Part shown: positions 50,038 through 63,071 of the stretch, piece after piece
Position numbering within the stretch: the stretch's first letter is position 1
Layout: each line of letters starts with the position of its first letter
From: Monosporascus cannonballus
Lineage: Eukaryota; Ascomycota; Sordariomycetes; Xylariales
Length of the DNA stretch: 64,000 bases
Direction of reading: 5' to 3'
Assembly (NCBI GenBank): GCA_004154925.1
Contig: QJNS01000284.1
Location: 1-64,000, forward strand
The notes under the pieces: generated by a model
Databases searched by the model: none
The model's input: only the letters and a program-made list of their open reading frames with translations
What the model was told of the DNA's origin: nothing
Made by a program: the position numbers and the translations under genes

Positions 50038-50784
50038 TATTACAAACTTTTATTCAGTAATACCGTTAAACTTTAAACAATACTTAAAACTGTTAAAATA
50101 TCGACCAGCACTTAGGAAACCCCTATTTAACAGCTTTAGGCTTAAATTCAAAAGCTGGAAAAAAAAGTTCGACAACTTAGGGCTACGCCACCTACCTAAC
50201 CCTTTCTTGCCCGTATAAAGCCAAAAAAGCCAAAACCCTATAATAAAAAAAACAACCTTTAAACCTTTTTAATTTAGGCATAAATTTACTTTCGTTTCCT
50301 AAACCTTAATAACTTAACGGATATAATCCTAGCAGTAAAAATATACCTAACAAAAAATGTAATTAATTAATTTAAACCCATTATAAGAAATTTTCTAAAA
50401 ATAAAAAAACAAATAAAAAAAACTTTTTTAATAAAATCTTTTTAACTTATATCAATTTTAAAAATAAAATACGCGATAATTTCGGCAATCCGGATAAAAA
50501 ACGATCCGCGGCCTAACAGTTTTTATAATTCCGATAAAAAAAACCTGTATCTAAATACGCCGTAACTTTTAAAAATTTTACGGCTAAGGCCGGATAAGGA
50601 AACGATAAAGCCGATGCCTTTATTAACATATTTTATAAAAGATTAAAAGATAATATAAAAAATAAGATTATTCGGATTAAACGATTAGTTGTCCTACACC
50701 AGTATATCTCAAAAGCAATTAAGATTAACAACCGACAGTTTGAAAAACGACAGGAGAAAAAAGAATAATACGCCCTACGCTCGG
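50038..50784 (+). pseudogene. E7 gag relic, part 1
   Basis: After the family leader, a Gag frame runs on the plus strand: at about 50390-50600 it parallels the E1 gag segment (SFYNSDKKNLYLNTP), and at about 50640-50784 it gives VLHQYISKAIKINNRQFERR and ends YALRS. E8 inserted at 50784/50785; the frame resumes at 57520. Few stops occur here. Confidence 0.8.
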
Positions 50785-51217
50785 TGTGACGGCTAGGTGG
50801 TTTAACCAACTATTAAACCTTAAGTCGACGGGTTTATGTTAGCAGGAGTATCGTGGGAATCTGAGCAATGGATACAATAATCGTATCACATCTCTTAATA
50901 CCGGAAATACCTTATTACAAACGATTAATATTGATAAATGTTACAAGCTAAAGCTAGCTAAACTATAGAATTAATAAGCATATATATCCTTCTCCTTTAG
51001 CTGGATTACCATCAGTAAGTTGGTGATTCGGCTTACTGGCTCACCACCAGTAAGTTGGTAATCCGGCTCACTGGCTTACCACCAGTAAGTTGGTGATCCG
51101 GCTTACTGGCTTACCACCAATAAGTTGGTAATTTATTACGTAACCTAATTTATATGGTTTTCTTGGCCTTTTCCGTTACGACCATTTCTGGAGGCCGTGG
51201 CTTATCAGGTCGTAATA
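50785..51217 (-). repeat. E8 3' LTR with 35-bp U3 tandem
   Basis: Starts TGTGACGGCTAGGTGG and ends GTCGTAATA. About 3.6 copies of a 35-bp unit (start ACCACCAGTAAGTTGG) occupy 51008-51133. Confidence 0.93.
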
Positions 51218-54200
51218 CGATCTCCTTTCTCCCAAAATCTTGCCCTTAAGATTTCTTTTCTCCTGGTAAGTTTTTTCCATATACCTTTAACATATCTTCC
51301 GGTATGTCCAAATGTCGTTTTCGCAAATCCGAACAGCGATTTGCTTTGGTTAATTTAATTGAACTTGAAGGTTTTGATACGATACCTTATTCTTTTTGTT
51401 TTATTTGGCAGTTTAATTACCAAATAATAGATGGGGTTTTTTGTTATAAAGAATATATCCGTCAAGGTCGTTCGTATAACAGGATAAAAGTCTTTATTTT
51501 TATAATCAATCGCTATATTACAAAATCGAAAAGATTAAAAAAAGAAAAATTAACGGCCGAAAAATTTTTATTTAAAGCTTTTACGCATTTTTTTCGTATA
51601 TGTCGTTAGCGTTAATATTATCAGTCTTACGGTACGAAATTTGTTAATCGTACCCTTTAATCTTTGGATGATTTTAACGATTTTACGTAATTAAAATCAA
51701 AATCCGTAATTAAGGTTTAGGCCTTAGGAAAGGTAAACGTTATTAATTGAAATACGGTAAACCAAGGATTTCCTTTTATAAATCTTATAAATTAGGATAT
51801 TATTATTTCGGGTAATTCCGCCGTTATTAATAAAAAATTTTTAATAAGTATTAAATGCTAATAAGATTTTTGGCAAGTTTTTAGGTATTTTCGGAACCTG
51901 GGTATTTTTTCTATTTGATTAGGTACTAGGTAAGTCCGTTTTATTTTTACATATTAAATATTTTTTATATTTCGTATACTTATTTATTTTTTATTTTTAC
52001 GTCGTTTTATGCCGTATATATTTTAATTGTATCTGTTATTATTTTAAATAAAAAGATATGAAGAATTAAATAAAATTTGACTTTTAATAAAATTTTTAAT
52101 TAATAATTATTTCCTAAATTAATATATTTAAAATCGAGTTTTTTGCTGGGTCATTTTATTTAAATATTTTTTGTAACAAAAAAAAATTCTTTTTTTAAAA
52201 GTTAATTTTTTAAACTTTTTTAATTATAATATTTATTTATTTAATTTCGTACGAATTTTATTTTTAATTTTATTTCGTAATATAGCTATCATAATTATTT
52301 TAAAGTAAAAATCATTTTAATATTAATTAGACCGTTATTATGCGTTTTTTTATAAATTTTTAACATAAAACCAAAATTTATATTTATAAATATTATTTTA
52401 ATATTTTCGTAATAATTAATATTATAAATTAATTAAGTAATCGGTGATTTTTTAACTTAATTATTTTGGTTATAATTAATATAATATCGTAAAAAAACCT
52501 TTAAGGTTTAATTTATTTATTTTGTTTATTTATTCGTTTAAGGTTTAAATGCGTTAGATAATTTATAATTTAGGCCGATTTATGTTATAAGGTTTTGTTA
52601 AAATTTAGATATAAATATTGATTTTCTGTTTAATAAAATTTTTATTAATAATATATATATGCTGAAAATACATTTAAAGAAAATATATATTAATTATTCG
52701 GCGGTTGTATTTTTATAATATAGTAAAAAATAAGAAAATTTCGTAAATCGGTTAATAATTACAAAGATATTGTTGTAATATATTCTTATAATTGGATTTT
52801 TTAATATAAAAAGTTTAATCATAAAGTTGAATATAATTAAATACCATAATTATTTTACGATTAATAATGGTTATAATTCTCCGTATAACTTATATTGTTA
52901 AGTTTTTACTTTGGTATAAATATTATATTGCCATATAATTCTTTATACCGTTAATTTTATTTTAGGAATAAAATATATAAGTTAAAGTCGTTTTAAGGTT
53001 TTATAGATCTTTAAATATCTATATAGCTAATATTCGTATATTTTTCGTATTAGATTTTTTTGGTATTTTTTTGGTACTTTTATTTTGTCCGTTTTTTAGT
53101 TTTTTGAGAAATTATTATTATATTGCTAGATTTTCTGATATATATCGTAAGGTAATACTCGAATCATCGTAATTTGTCGTAAGGATAAATATCCTTTTAT
53201 AATGGTATCGAAAATTGTATAATTAACTTTAACCAATTTTTTTTAAAAAATCTGGTCGCCTGTTTAAAGTATTTATTTTATTATTCTTTAATCCTTTTTT
53301 ATAGATAATAACGAAATCAAAATTCGCTAATTTTTTTGCGTATTTTAATTATCGTTTTATAAATTCTTTGGTCGTGGTAAATCGGGTAAGATTTTGATGA
53401 TCTGTGTAAACTTTAACCTGGTACAAGTTTCCCTTTAAAAAGTGCCTATATTCCCAAAATATATTAATAATGGCCATAAATTCCTTATTTAAAATACCGT
53501 AATTAAATTTAGTTTTTTTTAATTTATACGAAAAGAATATAATAAGGTGCAATTTACCTTAATTATTTCGTTATCCGATCACTGCGCTTAACGCGTAATC
53601 TAAAGTATCGGTTTTTAATTTAACGGGACGATTTAAATCGTACATAATTAATACTAATTCGTTAATAATCGTATTTTTAATATCCTGAAATACTTTTTCC
53701 GTATTTGGCGTTTATTTAAATTCCTTTTTTTTCGAAAGATTTATTAAGGGTATAATTATTTTATTCAAATTTTAAATAAATTTCTTATAATAATTAATAA
53801 ATCCTAGGAATATCTATATGTTTTTAATTATTATTAACGTTTGTTATTTTATAATTATAACGATTTTTTAAGGATTTTTCTAATATATCTTGGAATAATA
53901 ATATATCCCAAATATTCCATTTTTTATATATGGAATTAATTTTTTTCCGCGTTAATAAGTAGTTTTGCGTTTTATAAAATTTGAAGAACTTTATGAACGT
54001 ATTTTACGTATATTTTTTTTATTTCCGAAAAAATGAAAATGTCGTTAAGATAACAAATAACGAAAATATCGAAATATTTTCGTAATATAAAATTTATTAT
54101 CTGTTAAAAAGTTATTAGTACGTTTATAAGTCCTATTAATGTATCTAAATACTTAAATAATTTATATTTCGTTTTGAAAATTATTTTTTATTTATATCGT

Positions 54201-57108
54201 TTTTTAATTCTGATAAGGTTATATTTATTTTTAAAATCGAATATTATAAATTATTTGGCTCCGTAAAATCGGTTTTTTATTTCTATAATTAGGGGTAATA
54301 ATATTTGATTTTTAATAATAATATTATTTAGTTATTGGTAATTAACCATAAATCGCAATTTTTTATTTTTTTTTAGGTACGAAAAATATCGGGTATTTTA
54401 TTAGTAATTTCGAAGGTCGAATGTATTTTTTTTGTAATCGATTTTCCTGGTATTTTTTAAAAGTACGTAATTTATTTCTGTTAAAGTTATAAATAAGGTA
54501 AAACTTTATCGAAGATCTTTTTTAAAAAATTATTTTATAATTTTATTTATTATGTTCTGGTAATTTCGTATTAAGTTCCTTCCTAAAAAGCTGCTTATAT
54601 CTATAATATTATGGTAATATATTAATTAAACTTTCTAATTCCTTAAGTTGTTTTTTTTTGTTGTTTTAGATTATTATTTAATTGCTTTAACTTCGCTTTA
54701 ATGGTAATAATAATACGTCGTATTTTTTTCTGATATCCGTTTTTTTTTATATTTTGTTTTTTTGGGTGATAAGGTATTTGTTATGTTTTTATATTTGCAT
54801 ATATCGCCATTATCGATCGAATATTAAGATTTTAATTTTTTTTATTTGTTAATAGGATATAAGGCGAACCTTATTTGGCCAGTTCCGCTATTAATTAAGA
54901 TTTTGTACTGGCGTATTTATAATAATCCTAAGATTATATCGTAATTCTCGAATAAAACGATATCGAAATTAACTATTTGGTATTGTCCTTGGATAAAAAT
55001 CTTAAGGTAATTAATTTCGCATATAATTTTTCCGTTATCGTAAGCGAATTTTTGACTTTCGGCATTCGTCGTTATGTAAAGTTCCAACTTATATTTCCAT
55101 AATAATTTAAGCTTATTAAGCATATTCGGTATAACGTAATTTCCGTTTAAAGCTCCGTAGTCCACTATTGCGGTATATTAATGTATTCTAATTTATATAT
55201 CCAAAATAATAAGGTTATTAAATTTTTTATCGTCGTGTTTAAAGCCTTTCTTGGGAGTTCTCTTTGATTTTTTTGAGTTTTGTTATTTTGCGGTTCTTTT
55301 ATAAGTAATCTTTTTCTTTTAACATTTATTTGAGTTTATCGAGCTTTGCTTATGTTTTTTCGTTTAACGCGTTAAGTTACTATATTTGTCATTGTTGTCG
55401 GCGTATTGTTCCTTTAAGCCGTATTAATTGTTCCTATTTCTTTTGCAATTTTTTTTCTTATCGAATAAACTGTTTTTTTATGTTTGCGATTATATTCTAT
55501 TATGTATTATTTCGGCTATTATTTTAAAGATTTTTTATAAATTAGCATATTTTTTTGATAACTTTTTTTTTGGAAATCCGTAATAACGTTTTAATAATAT
55601 TTTTTTACTATACGTTAGATTAATTCCTTTTCCGTTCGGTAATTGTATTATTCATAATAACAAAAGGGATTTTTTTATAGATATTATTTTTTTTCGGGCC
55701 AGTTCTTTATTTCGGCCAATTATTGGACATTTTCTGGGATTATAATTCAAAATTATCGATATTATTGTTTATTATTTTTGTTATACCCGGTTCGGTTTAA
55801 AAAATCAAATTTTTTATAATATATGTAAGTAATTCGTACGTAAATATATTATTTTTATTTTTCGTAATCGGTATACTTTTGTCGTTAATAATATATAACG
55901 TATATTTTACCGTATTAATCGGGTATTCCGGAATAACCCTTTTCTATTTAATTTTAATATTTACGTAATTATTTTTATAACATTTTTATTATATTTACAA
56001 TACTTATTAAATTAGCTTTTTAATTTTTTATATTTTTCGTCGAATTTTTTATTGTAATAATCCCGGTTAAACCTTTTGTTATAAGCCTGATATATATTTG
56101 GTTTAAATTATGTTAATAATTTTATTATCATTTTTTTAATTATTCTTAAATTATTTTTCTGGTATAAGGGTTTAGTTATTTTATCGTGGCTTTTTGGGTT
56201 TCTTATATTTATAAGCTTTGTATCCTATTTTGCCATAATTAAACCATTTAATTTGGCTTTAATTTTGTTTATGAGTAACGCCGAATTCCATAAGTCCTGG
56301 CGCCGTTCCGTAAGAAGTAGGGGGTGCGTTTTATTTTTTTTCCTGATTGGATTTGTTATATCCCGAATATAAGGCATATTATTCTTTTTTTTTATTATTT
56401 TTCAAATTGTTAATTGTTAATCTTGATTACTTTTGCAATATACCGGCCCAGGGCAACTGGTTATTCGATTCGAATAATCTTATTTTTTACATTATTTTTT
56501 AGCCCTTTATAAAATATGTCGATAAGGGTATTGGCTTTATTATCTCCTTATCCCGCCTTAACTGCGAAATTTTTAAAAGTTACGGTGTACTTGGATACGG
56601 GTTTTTTCTGTTAGAATTATAAGAATTATTAAGCCGCGGATTATTTTTTATCTGGATTACCGAAATTATCGCGTATTTTGTTTTCGAAATTGGTATAAAT
56701 TAAAAAGATTTTATTAGTAAAGCTTTCCTTATTTACTTTTTTTATTTCCAAAAAGTTTTTTATAATAAATTTAAATTAATTAGCTGTATTTTTTATTAAG
56801 TATGTTTTTATTATTAGGACTATATCCGCTGGGTCGTTAAAGTTTAAAATATAAAAATAAATTCGTGTTTAAGTTAAAAAGGTTTAAGGGTTGTTTTTTT
56901 ATTGTAAGGTTCTGGTTTTTTTGGCTTTATACGAGCGAGAAAGGGTTGGGCAAGTGGCGTAGCCCTAAGTTATCGGACTTTTTTTTTCCAACTTCCGAAT
57001 TTAAACCTAAAGCTGTTAAATAGGGGTTTCCTAAATGCTGGTTAATATTTTAACAGTATTAAATATTGCTTAAAGTCTAACGGTATTACTGAATAAGAAT
57101 TTGTAACG
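51218..57108 (-). pseudogene. E8 gag-pol relic (chromovirus)
   Basis: Minus-strand gag-pol collinear with E1 and E4. Readable islands include an RNase H segment at 53349-53552 (YGILNKEFMAII and KVYTDHQNLTRFTTTKEF, the usual TDHxxL motif), a protease-region segment at 54917-55165 (PNMLNKLKLLWKYKLELYIT), and the zinc-knuckle block at about 56214-56255. The RT box at 54041-54054 reads CYLND, so one catalytic Asp is lost. The 51304-51609 plus-strand open frame lies beyond the chromodomain end next to the 3' LTR and is not assigned. The element is inactive. Confidence 0.84.
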
Positions 57109-57514
57109 TATAACGGCTAGGTAATTTAACTAACTATTAAACTTTAAGTCGACGGGTTTATGTTAGTAGGAGTATCGTGGGAATCTGAGTAATGGATATT
57201 GTAATCGTATTATATCTTTTAATATCGGAAATGCCTTATTGTAAACGATTAATATTAATAAGTATTACAAGTTAAAATTAGTTAGATTATGGAATTAATA
57301 AGCGTATATATATATTTTTTTTTGCTGGATTACCACCAGTAAATTGGTGATTCGGTTTATTGGCTTACCATTAGTGAGTTGGTGATCCGGCTTACTGGCT
57401 TACTGGCTTATTACCAGTGAGTTGGTGATCTATCACGTGACCTGATCTACATGGTTTTCTTGGCCTTCTCCGTTGCGACCGTTCCTGGAGGCCGTGGCTT
57501 GTCAGGTCGTAACA
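57109..57514 (-). repeat. E8 5' LTR
   Basis: Starts TATAACGGCTAGG and ends GTCGTAACA. U3 tandem units similar to the left copy lie at about 57320-57425, but with fewer regular repeats. Confidence 0.92.
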
Positions 57515-57519
57515 TTCGG

Positions 57520-60500
57520 GATACAAGTCCAACCAGGGGAAGAAACGAGACGCACCCCCTACCTCTCACAGAACAACGCCAGGACCTATAGAACTCGGCG
57601 TTACCCACAGACAAAATTGGAGCCAGATTAAATGCTTTAACTGTGGCAAAATGGGACATAAGGCCTACAGGTACAAAAAACCCAAGAAACCACGGCAAAA
57701 TAACTGGACCCCTATACCGGAAAAATAATTCAAAAATAATTAAAAAAACGATAACAACGTTATTAACATAATCCAAGTCAAATACGTATTAGGCCTTAAG
57801 TAAAAAATCCAATAAGGATTATTATAATAAGAAATTCGACGAAAAATGCGAAAAACCAAAAAACTGGCTTAATAAATATTGCAAATATAATAAAAAGCGT
57901 TATAAGGATAATTATACGAATATTAAAATTAAATAAAAAAAGTTTGTCCCGGAACCCCCGATCGATACGGCAAAATGTACGCCATATATTATTAATAACG
58001 AAAATACCCCGATTGCGAAAAATAAAAACAATATATTTACGTACGAATTACCCGTATATATTACGAAAAATTTAATTTTCTAAACCGTACCGGGTATAAT
58101 AAGAATAATAAACAATAATATTAATAATTTTAAACCATAACCCCAGAAAATATCTAATAATTGGCCGAAATAAAAATCTGGCTTAAAAAGAATTAATACC
58201 CGGAAAAAAAACACTTTTTATCATTATGGATAATATAACCATTATACGGAAAAAAGTTAATTTAACGTACGGTAAAAAATACTATTAAAAGGTTATTACG
58301 GATTTCCATTTTCAATTAATATTTATTATAAATCCCCCTAAAAAAAGCTATTAAAAAGAAATACGTTAATTTACGAAAAGGCTTTAAAATAATAATTAAA
58401 ACGACGTATAATGAGATATAGTCGTAAACATAAAAAATAATTTTCTTATTAAGGAGAAAAATTATAATAAAACCAGAAATAATTAATACGGTTCGAAAAA
58501 ATAATACGTCGATAATAATAACAAATATAACAACTTAACGCGCTATATACAGAAACATAAATAAAACTTAACAGATTCGAATAGGAATTAAAAAAAATTA
58601 CTTATAAAAAAGCCGCAAAATAACAAAACCGAAAGACATTAAAAAGAACTCCCAAAAAAAGCTTTAAATACGACGATAGAAAACGTTAACAACCTTATCA
58701 CTTTGGAAATACGAATCGGAACGCACTGGTACACCGCAATAATAAACTACGGAACTCTAGGCGGAAATTACATTGTACCGGATATGGTCAATAAGTTCAA
58801 ACTGCCATAGAAATACAAATTAAAACCTTATATAATAATAAATGCCAAAGGTTAAAAATTCGCCTACGATAACGGAAAAATTACATACGAAATTAATCAC
58901 TTCAAAATTCTTATTAAAAAATAACATTAAATAATTAATTTCGATATCGTTTTATTCGGAAATTACGATATAATTTTAAGATTACCATAAATACACCAAT
59001 ACGGAATTTTAATTAATGGCGGAATTGGCCAGGTAAAATTCGCTTTATTTCCTGTTAATAAATAAAAAAAAATTAAAATTTTAATACTTAATCAATAATG
59101 GCGACAAATATAGGCATAAAAATACGACAAATACCTTACCACTTAAAAAAACAAAATATAAAAAAAAACGGGTATTAAGAAAAATATAATATATCGTTAT
59201 TATTATTAAAACGAAATTAAAATAATTGAATAACGATTTAAAATAATAGGAACAGCAACCCAAGGAATAAGAAAATTTAATTAATATACTATTATAATAT
59301 TACAAATATAAGCAGTTTTTTAAAAAGGAACTTAATACAAAATTACCAAAATATAATAAATAAGATTATAAAATAAATTTTAAAAAAGGATCCTTAACAA
59401 AATTTTACCTTATTTATAATCTTAATAAAAACGAATTACGTACTTTCAGAAAATACCTGGAAAATCGGTTACAAAAAAAATAAATTCGACCTTCAAAATT
59501 ACTAACAAAATACTCGATATTTTTCGTATCTAAAAAAAATAGGAAATTACGATTTATAATTAACTATCGACAATTAAATAATATCATTATTAAAAATCTA
59601 ATATTATTACCCCTAATTATGGAAATAAAAAACCGATTTTACGGATTTAAATGGTTTATAATATTCGATTTTAAAAATAAATATAACTTTATTAAGATTA
59701 AAAAAAGATACGAATAAAAAATAACCTTTAGAACGAAATATAAATTATTCGAATATTTGGTTATATTAATAGAACTTACGAACGTACTAGTAACCTTTTA
59801 GAGGATAATAAACTATATATTACGAAAATATCTCGATATTTTCGTCGTTTGCTATGTCGACAACATTCTTATTTTTTCGAAAACAGAAAGAATATACATA
59901 GGATACGTTCATAAGGTTTTTCAAGTTTTAAAGAACGTAAGGTTATTTATTAACGCAAAGAAAAATTAATTCTATATATTGAAAATGGAATATTTAAAAC
60001 ATATTATTACCCCAGAACATATTAAGATAAACCTTAAGAAAATTGCTGTAATTATAAGATAATAAACGTTAATGACAATTAAAAAAGTATAAGTATTCTT
60101 TAGATTTGCTAATTATTATAAGAAATTTATTCGAAATTTTAGCAAAATAACTATACCCTTAACAAATCTTACAAAAAAAAAGTTCAAATAAACGCCAAAT
60201 ACAAAAAAAACATTTCAAAATATCAAGAATACGATTACTAACAAACCAATATTAATTATATACGATCCAAACCGCTCCATTAAACTAAAAACCGATATTT
60301 CGGATTACGTATTAAACGTAATAATCAGATAACAAAATAATTAAGGCAAATTATACCTTATTATATTCTTTTCGTACAAGTTAAAAAGAACCGAACTTAA
60401 TTACGGCATTCCAAATAAAAAATTTATAACTATTATTATGGCATTTCGGAAATTTAAATACTTCCTAAAAAATTTTGTACCAAGTCAAAATTTATACGGA

Positions 60501-62110
60501 TTATCAAAATCTTACCCGATTTACTACGACCAAAAAACTTATAAAAGGATAATTAAAATATGCAGAAAAATTGGCAAATTTTAACTTCGTTATTATCCAT
60601 CAAAAAAATTAAAAAACGGCAAAGCGAATTCTTTAAACAGGTAATCAAACCTTAAAGAAAAATTAATCAAAATTAGTTATATAATTTTTGATACTACCAT
60701 AAAAAATATTTACGCCTACGACAAATTATAACAATTCGGGTAAAACCTTACGATATATATCAGAAAATTTAACAACATAACGATAATCTCTCAAAAAACT
60801 AAAAAACAGATAAAATATAAATTTCAAAAAAAATATCAAAAAGATTTAATACGAAAAATATACCAACAGCAATTATATAAATATCTAAAGATTTATAAAA
60901 TCTTAAAAAAACTTTAACGTATATATTCCTTTTTTAAAATAAAATTAATAATATAAAAATTATACAATAATACGATATTTGCGCTAAAGTAAAGACTCGA
61001 CGATACAGACCATACGGAAAATTACCGCCATTACCAATTACAAAATAACCATAATATTTAGCCATATTTAACTTTATTACCAAACATTTTATATTAAAAG
61101 ATTTAGCTATAAAAATATATTACGATAATATTTTCGTAATAATTAACCAATTTACGAAATTTTCCTATTTCTTATTATATTATAAGAACATAAACGCCAA
61201 ATAACTAATATACAGTTTCTTTAAACATATTTTCAACATATACAGATTACTAATGGAAATTATATTAAATAAAAGATTAATATTTGCATTTAAGTTTTAA
61301 CAAAGCTTTATAACATAAATCGGCCTAAATCACAAATTATCCAATACGTTTAAACCTTAAATAAATAAATAAATAAAACAAATAAATTAAACTTTAAAAA
61401 TTTACATATAATATTATATTAATTACGAATAAAATAATTAGGTTAAGAAATTACTAATTATACAGTCAACTTATAACATTAATTATTACGAAAATATTAA
61501 AATAATATTTACGAACGTAAATTTTGATTTTATTCCAAAGATTTCCAAAAAAAAAAACATAGGATAACAATCCAATTAACATCAAAATAATTATAATAAT
61601 TATATTAAGAAATAAAAATAAAACTGGAATTCGTACGAAATCAAATAAATAAATATTACAATCAAAAAAGGTTAAAAATATTAATTTTCGATAAAGGGAA
61701 AATAACTTTCCTTGCCATAAAAAACATTTAAATAAAATGACCTAATAAAAAACTTAATTTCAAATATATCGGTCTATACAAAATTACTAAAAAAATCTTA
61801 AAAAACAATTACTAATTAAAATTTCCACCAAAAGTTAAACTTTATCTAATTTTTTATATTTTTTTGTTTGAATTAACAACAAATATAATCAAAATACATA
61901 CGGCACAAAACGATATGGAAATAAAAAAATAAACAAATATACAAGGCGGAGAAAATTTCCGACATACGAAAATAAAACGGACTTACCCAATACCTAATTA
62001 AATAAAAAAAATATCCAGACTCCGAGAATATCTGGGAACTCGTCAAAAACCTTATTAACGTCCAACACCTATTAAAAAACTTTTACCAACAACGCCGAAA
62101 TCGGCAAGGT
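57520..62110 (+). pseudogene. E7 gag 3' end and pol relic
   Basis: The Gag frame resumes and the zinc knuckle at 57635-57676 reads CFNCGKMGHKAYRY, with only the last Cys changed. At about 58690-58800 a protease-region frame reads THWYTAIINYGTLGG. RT from about 59505 to 60000 is open for over 150 codons with few stops: FVSKKNRKLRF (motif region), LRKYLDIFVVCYVDNILIF at about 59820-59875, with the second catalytic Asp now Asn. RNase H begins near 60286 (LKTDISDYVLN). Integrase has AKVKTRRYRPYGKLPPLP at about 60978-61035. A chromodomain ends the protein: YPDSENIWELVKNLINVQHL at about 62010-62070. This makes it the best template for the family in this window. Confidence 0.9.
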
Positions 62111-62701
62111 CAAAAGTTCCCTAATTAATAAACAACCAATTTGTGGACTCCAGGTTGGACCAGTCGAAAAGAAAAGCGGCCTCCGCCGTGGTAACCTTGG
62201 CGGCCTCCAGTTCGACCTGTTTTTCTTAACGTTCCAATTCATCCAACTCCTTTAAGAACCAAAGCCCACGAAATAATATGCATATTATACGATCGGCCTA
62301 TAATTTCTTTTATTTTCGAAAACGATAAACCTTAGCCTACGCCTGCTTTGTTTTTCTCTTAGCTTTTTTAAGTTCTGTTTTAACTTTAAAATAATTAAAA
62401 ACGAGCTTTTTAAATTAAAAAATAAAAAAGCTATTAACGTTATAAAGGCCTGAGTTTTACGTTACGCATTTTTTACACCTAGAAAAATCTAATGAAAAAA
62501 CACGACAAAATAATAACCCGCAATAAATATAATAAGAACATACGGGCATATTTACGGTTCGAAAAATAATTAATTTAAGCAAATTATTTTGCTTTTACGT
62601 TTTTTTTATTAATTAGTTTTTTAATACGACCTAACATAATAACGGAAAAAAAACTTATAAAAAAAGTTTTTCTGAACGAAAATTATAAAGAAAAAAAATC
62701 A

Positions 62702-63066
62702 TATTATAACCTAACGGGCTGCGGCCTCAGAAAACGGTCGCAACGGTAATTAAGCCATAGGGGTCGAATTACATAATGGCTCGACAGGATCGATCGCAAA
62801 ACCTTTAAACCCGGGCTCGACAAAATCGATCGTAAAACCTTTAAAGCCGGACTCGACAAAATAAAAAAATTAAGTATAAAAATATTCATTATTTTCATAA
62901 TTTAAATAATATCAGCTTATAATATAATATCGTTACCCAAGGCACCCTTGGTATTACGAAACGTAACACGTTACTATATTTATTGCTCAGATTCCCACGA
63001 TACTTCTGCCAACATAAACCCGTCGACTTAAGGTTTAATAATTGGTTAAACCGCCTAGCCGTCACA
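62702..63066 (+). repeat. E7 3' LTR
   Basis: Starts TATTATAACCTAACGGGC (RIP form) and ends GCCGTCACA, followed by ATTAC. The 36-bp U3 units are at 62790-62825 and 62826-62861. Confidence 0.93.
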
Positions 63067-63071
63067 ATTAC

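Larger units (their letters stand above)
50785..57514 (-). mobile_element. Ty3/Gypsy chromovirus E8, nested in E7 gag
   Basis: 6730 bp. The 5-bp duplication is CTCGG (50780-50784) against TTCGG (57515-57519), one C-to-T apart, so RIP acted after insertion. LTRs are 433 and 406 bp, the length difference lying in the U3 tandem repeat. The polypurine complement follows the left LTR near 51218-51235, giving minus orientation. Confidence 0.94.
49673..63066 (+). mobile_element. Ty3/Gypsy chromovirus E7, with E8 nested in gag
   Basis: 13.4 kb overall, about 6.66 kb without E8. Both LTRs are 365 bp and the duplication ATTAC is perfect at 49668-49672 and 63067-63071. The purine tract AAAGAAAAAAAATCA precedes the 3' LTR (about 62687-62701), giving plus orientation. 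It has the best preserved pol of the family here. Confidence 0.95.

Noticed and set aside
57447..57776. 109-codon minus-strand open frame
   Set aside because: It is antisense to the E7 zinc-knuckle gag segment and crosses the E8 LTR boundary.
2900..63066. CRISPR arrays, bacterial operons, ribosome binding sites
   Set aside because: The content is eukaryotic retroelements and DNA transposons; the repeats found are LTRs, U3 tandems or minisatellites.
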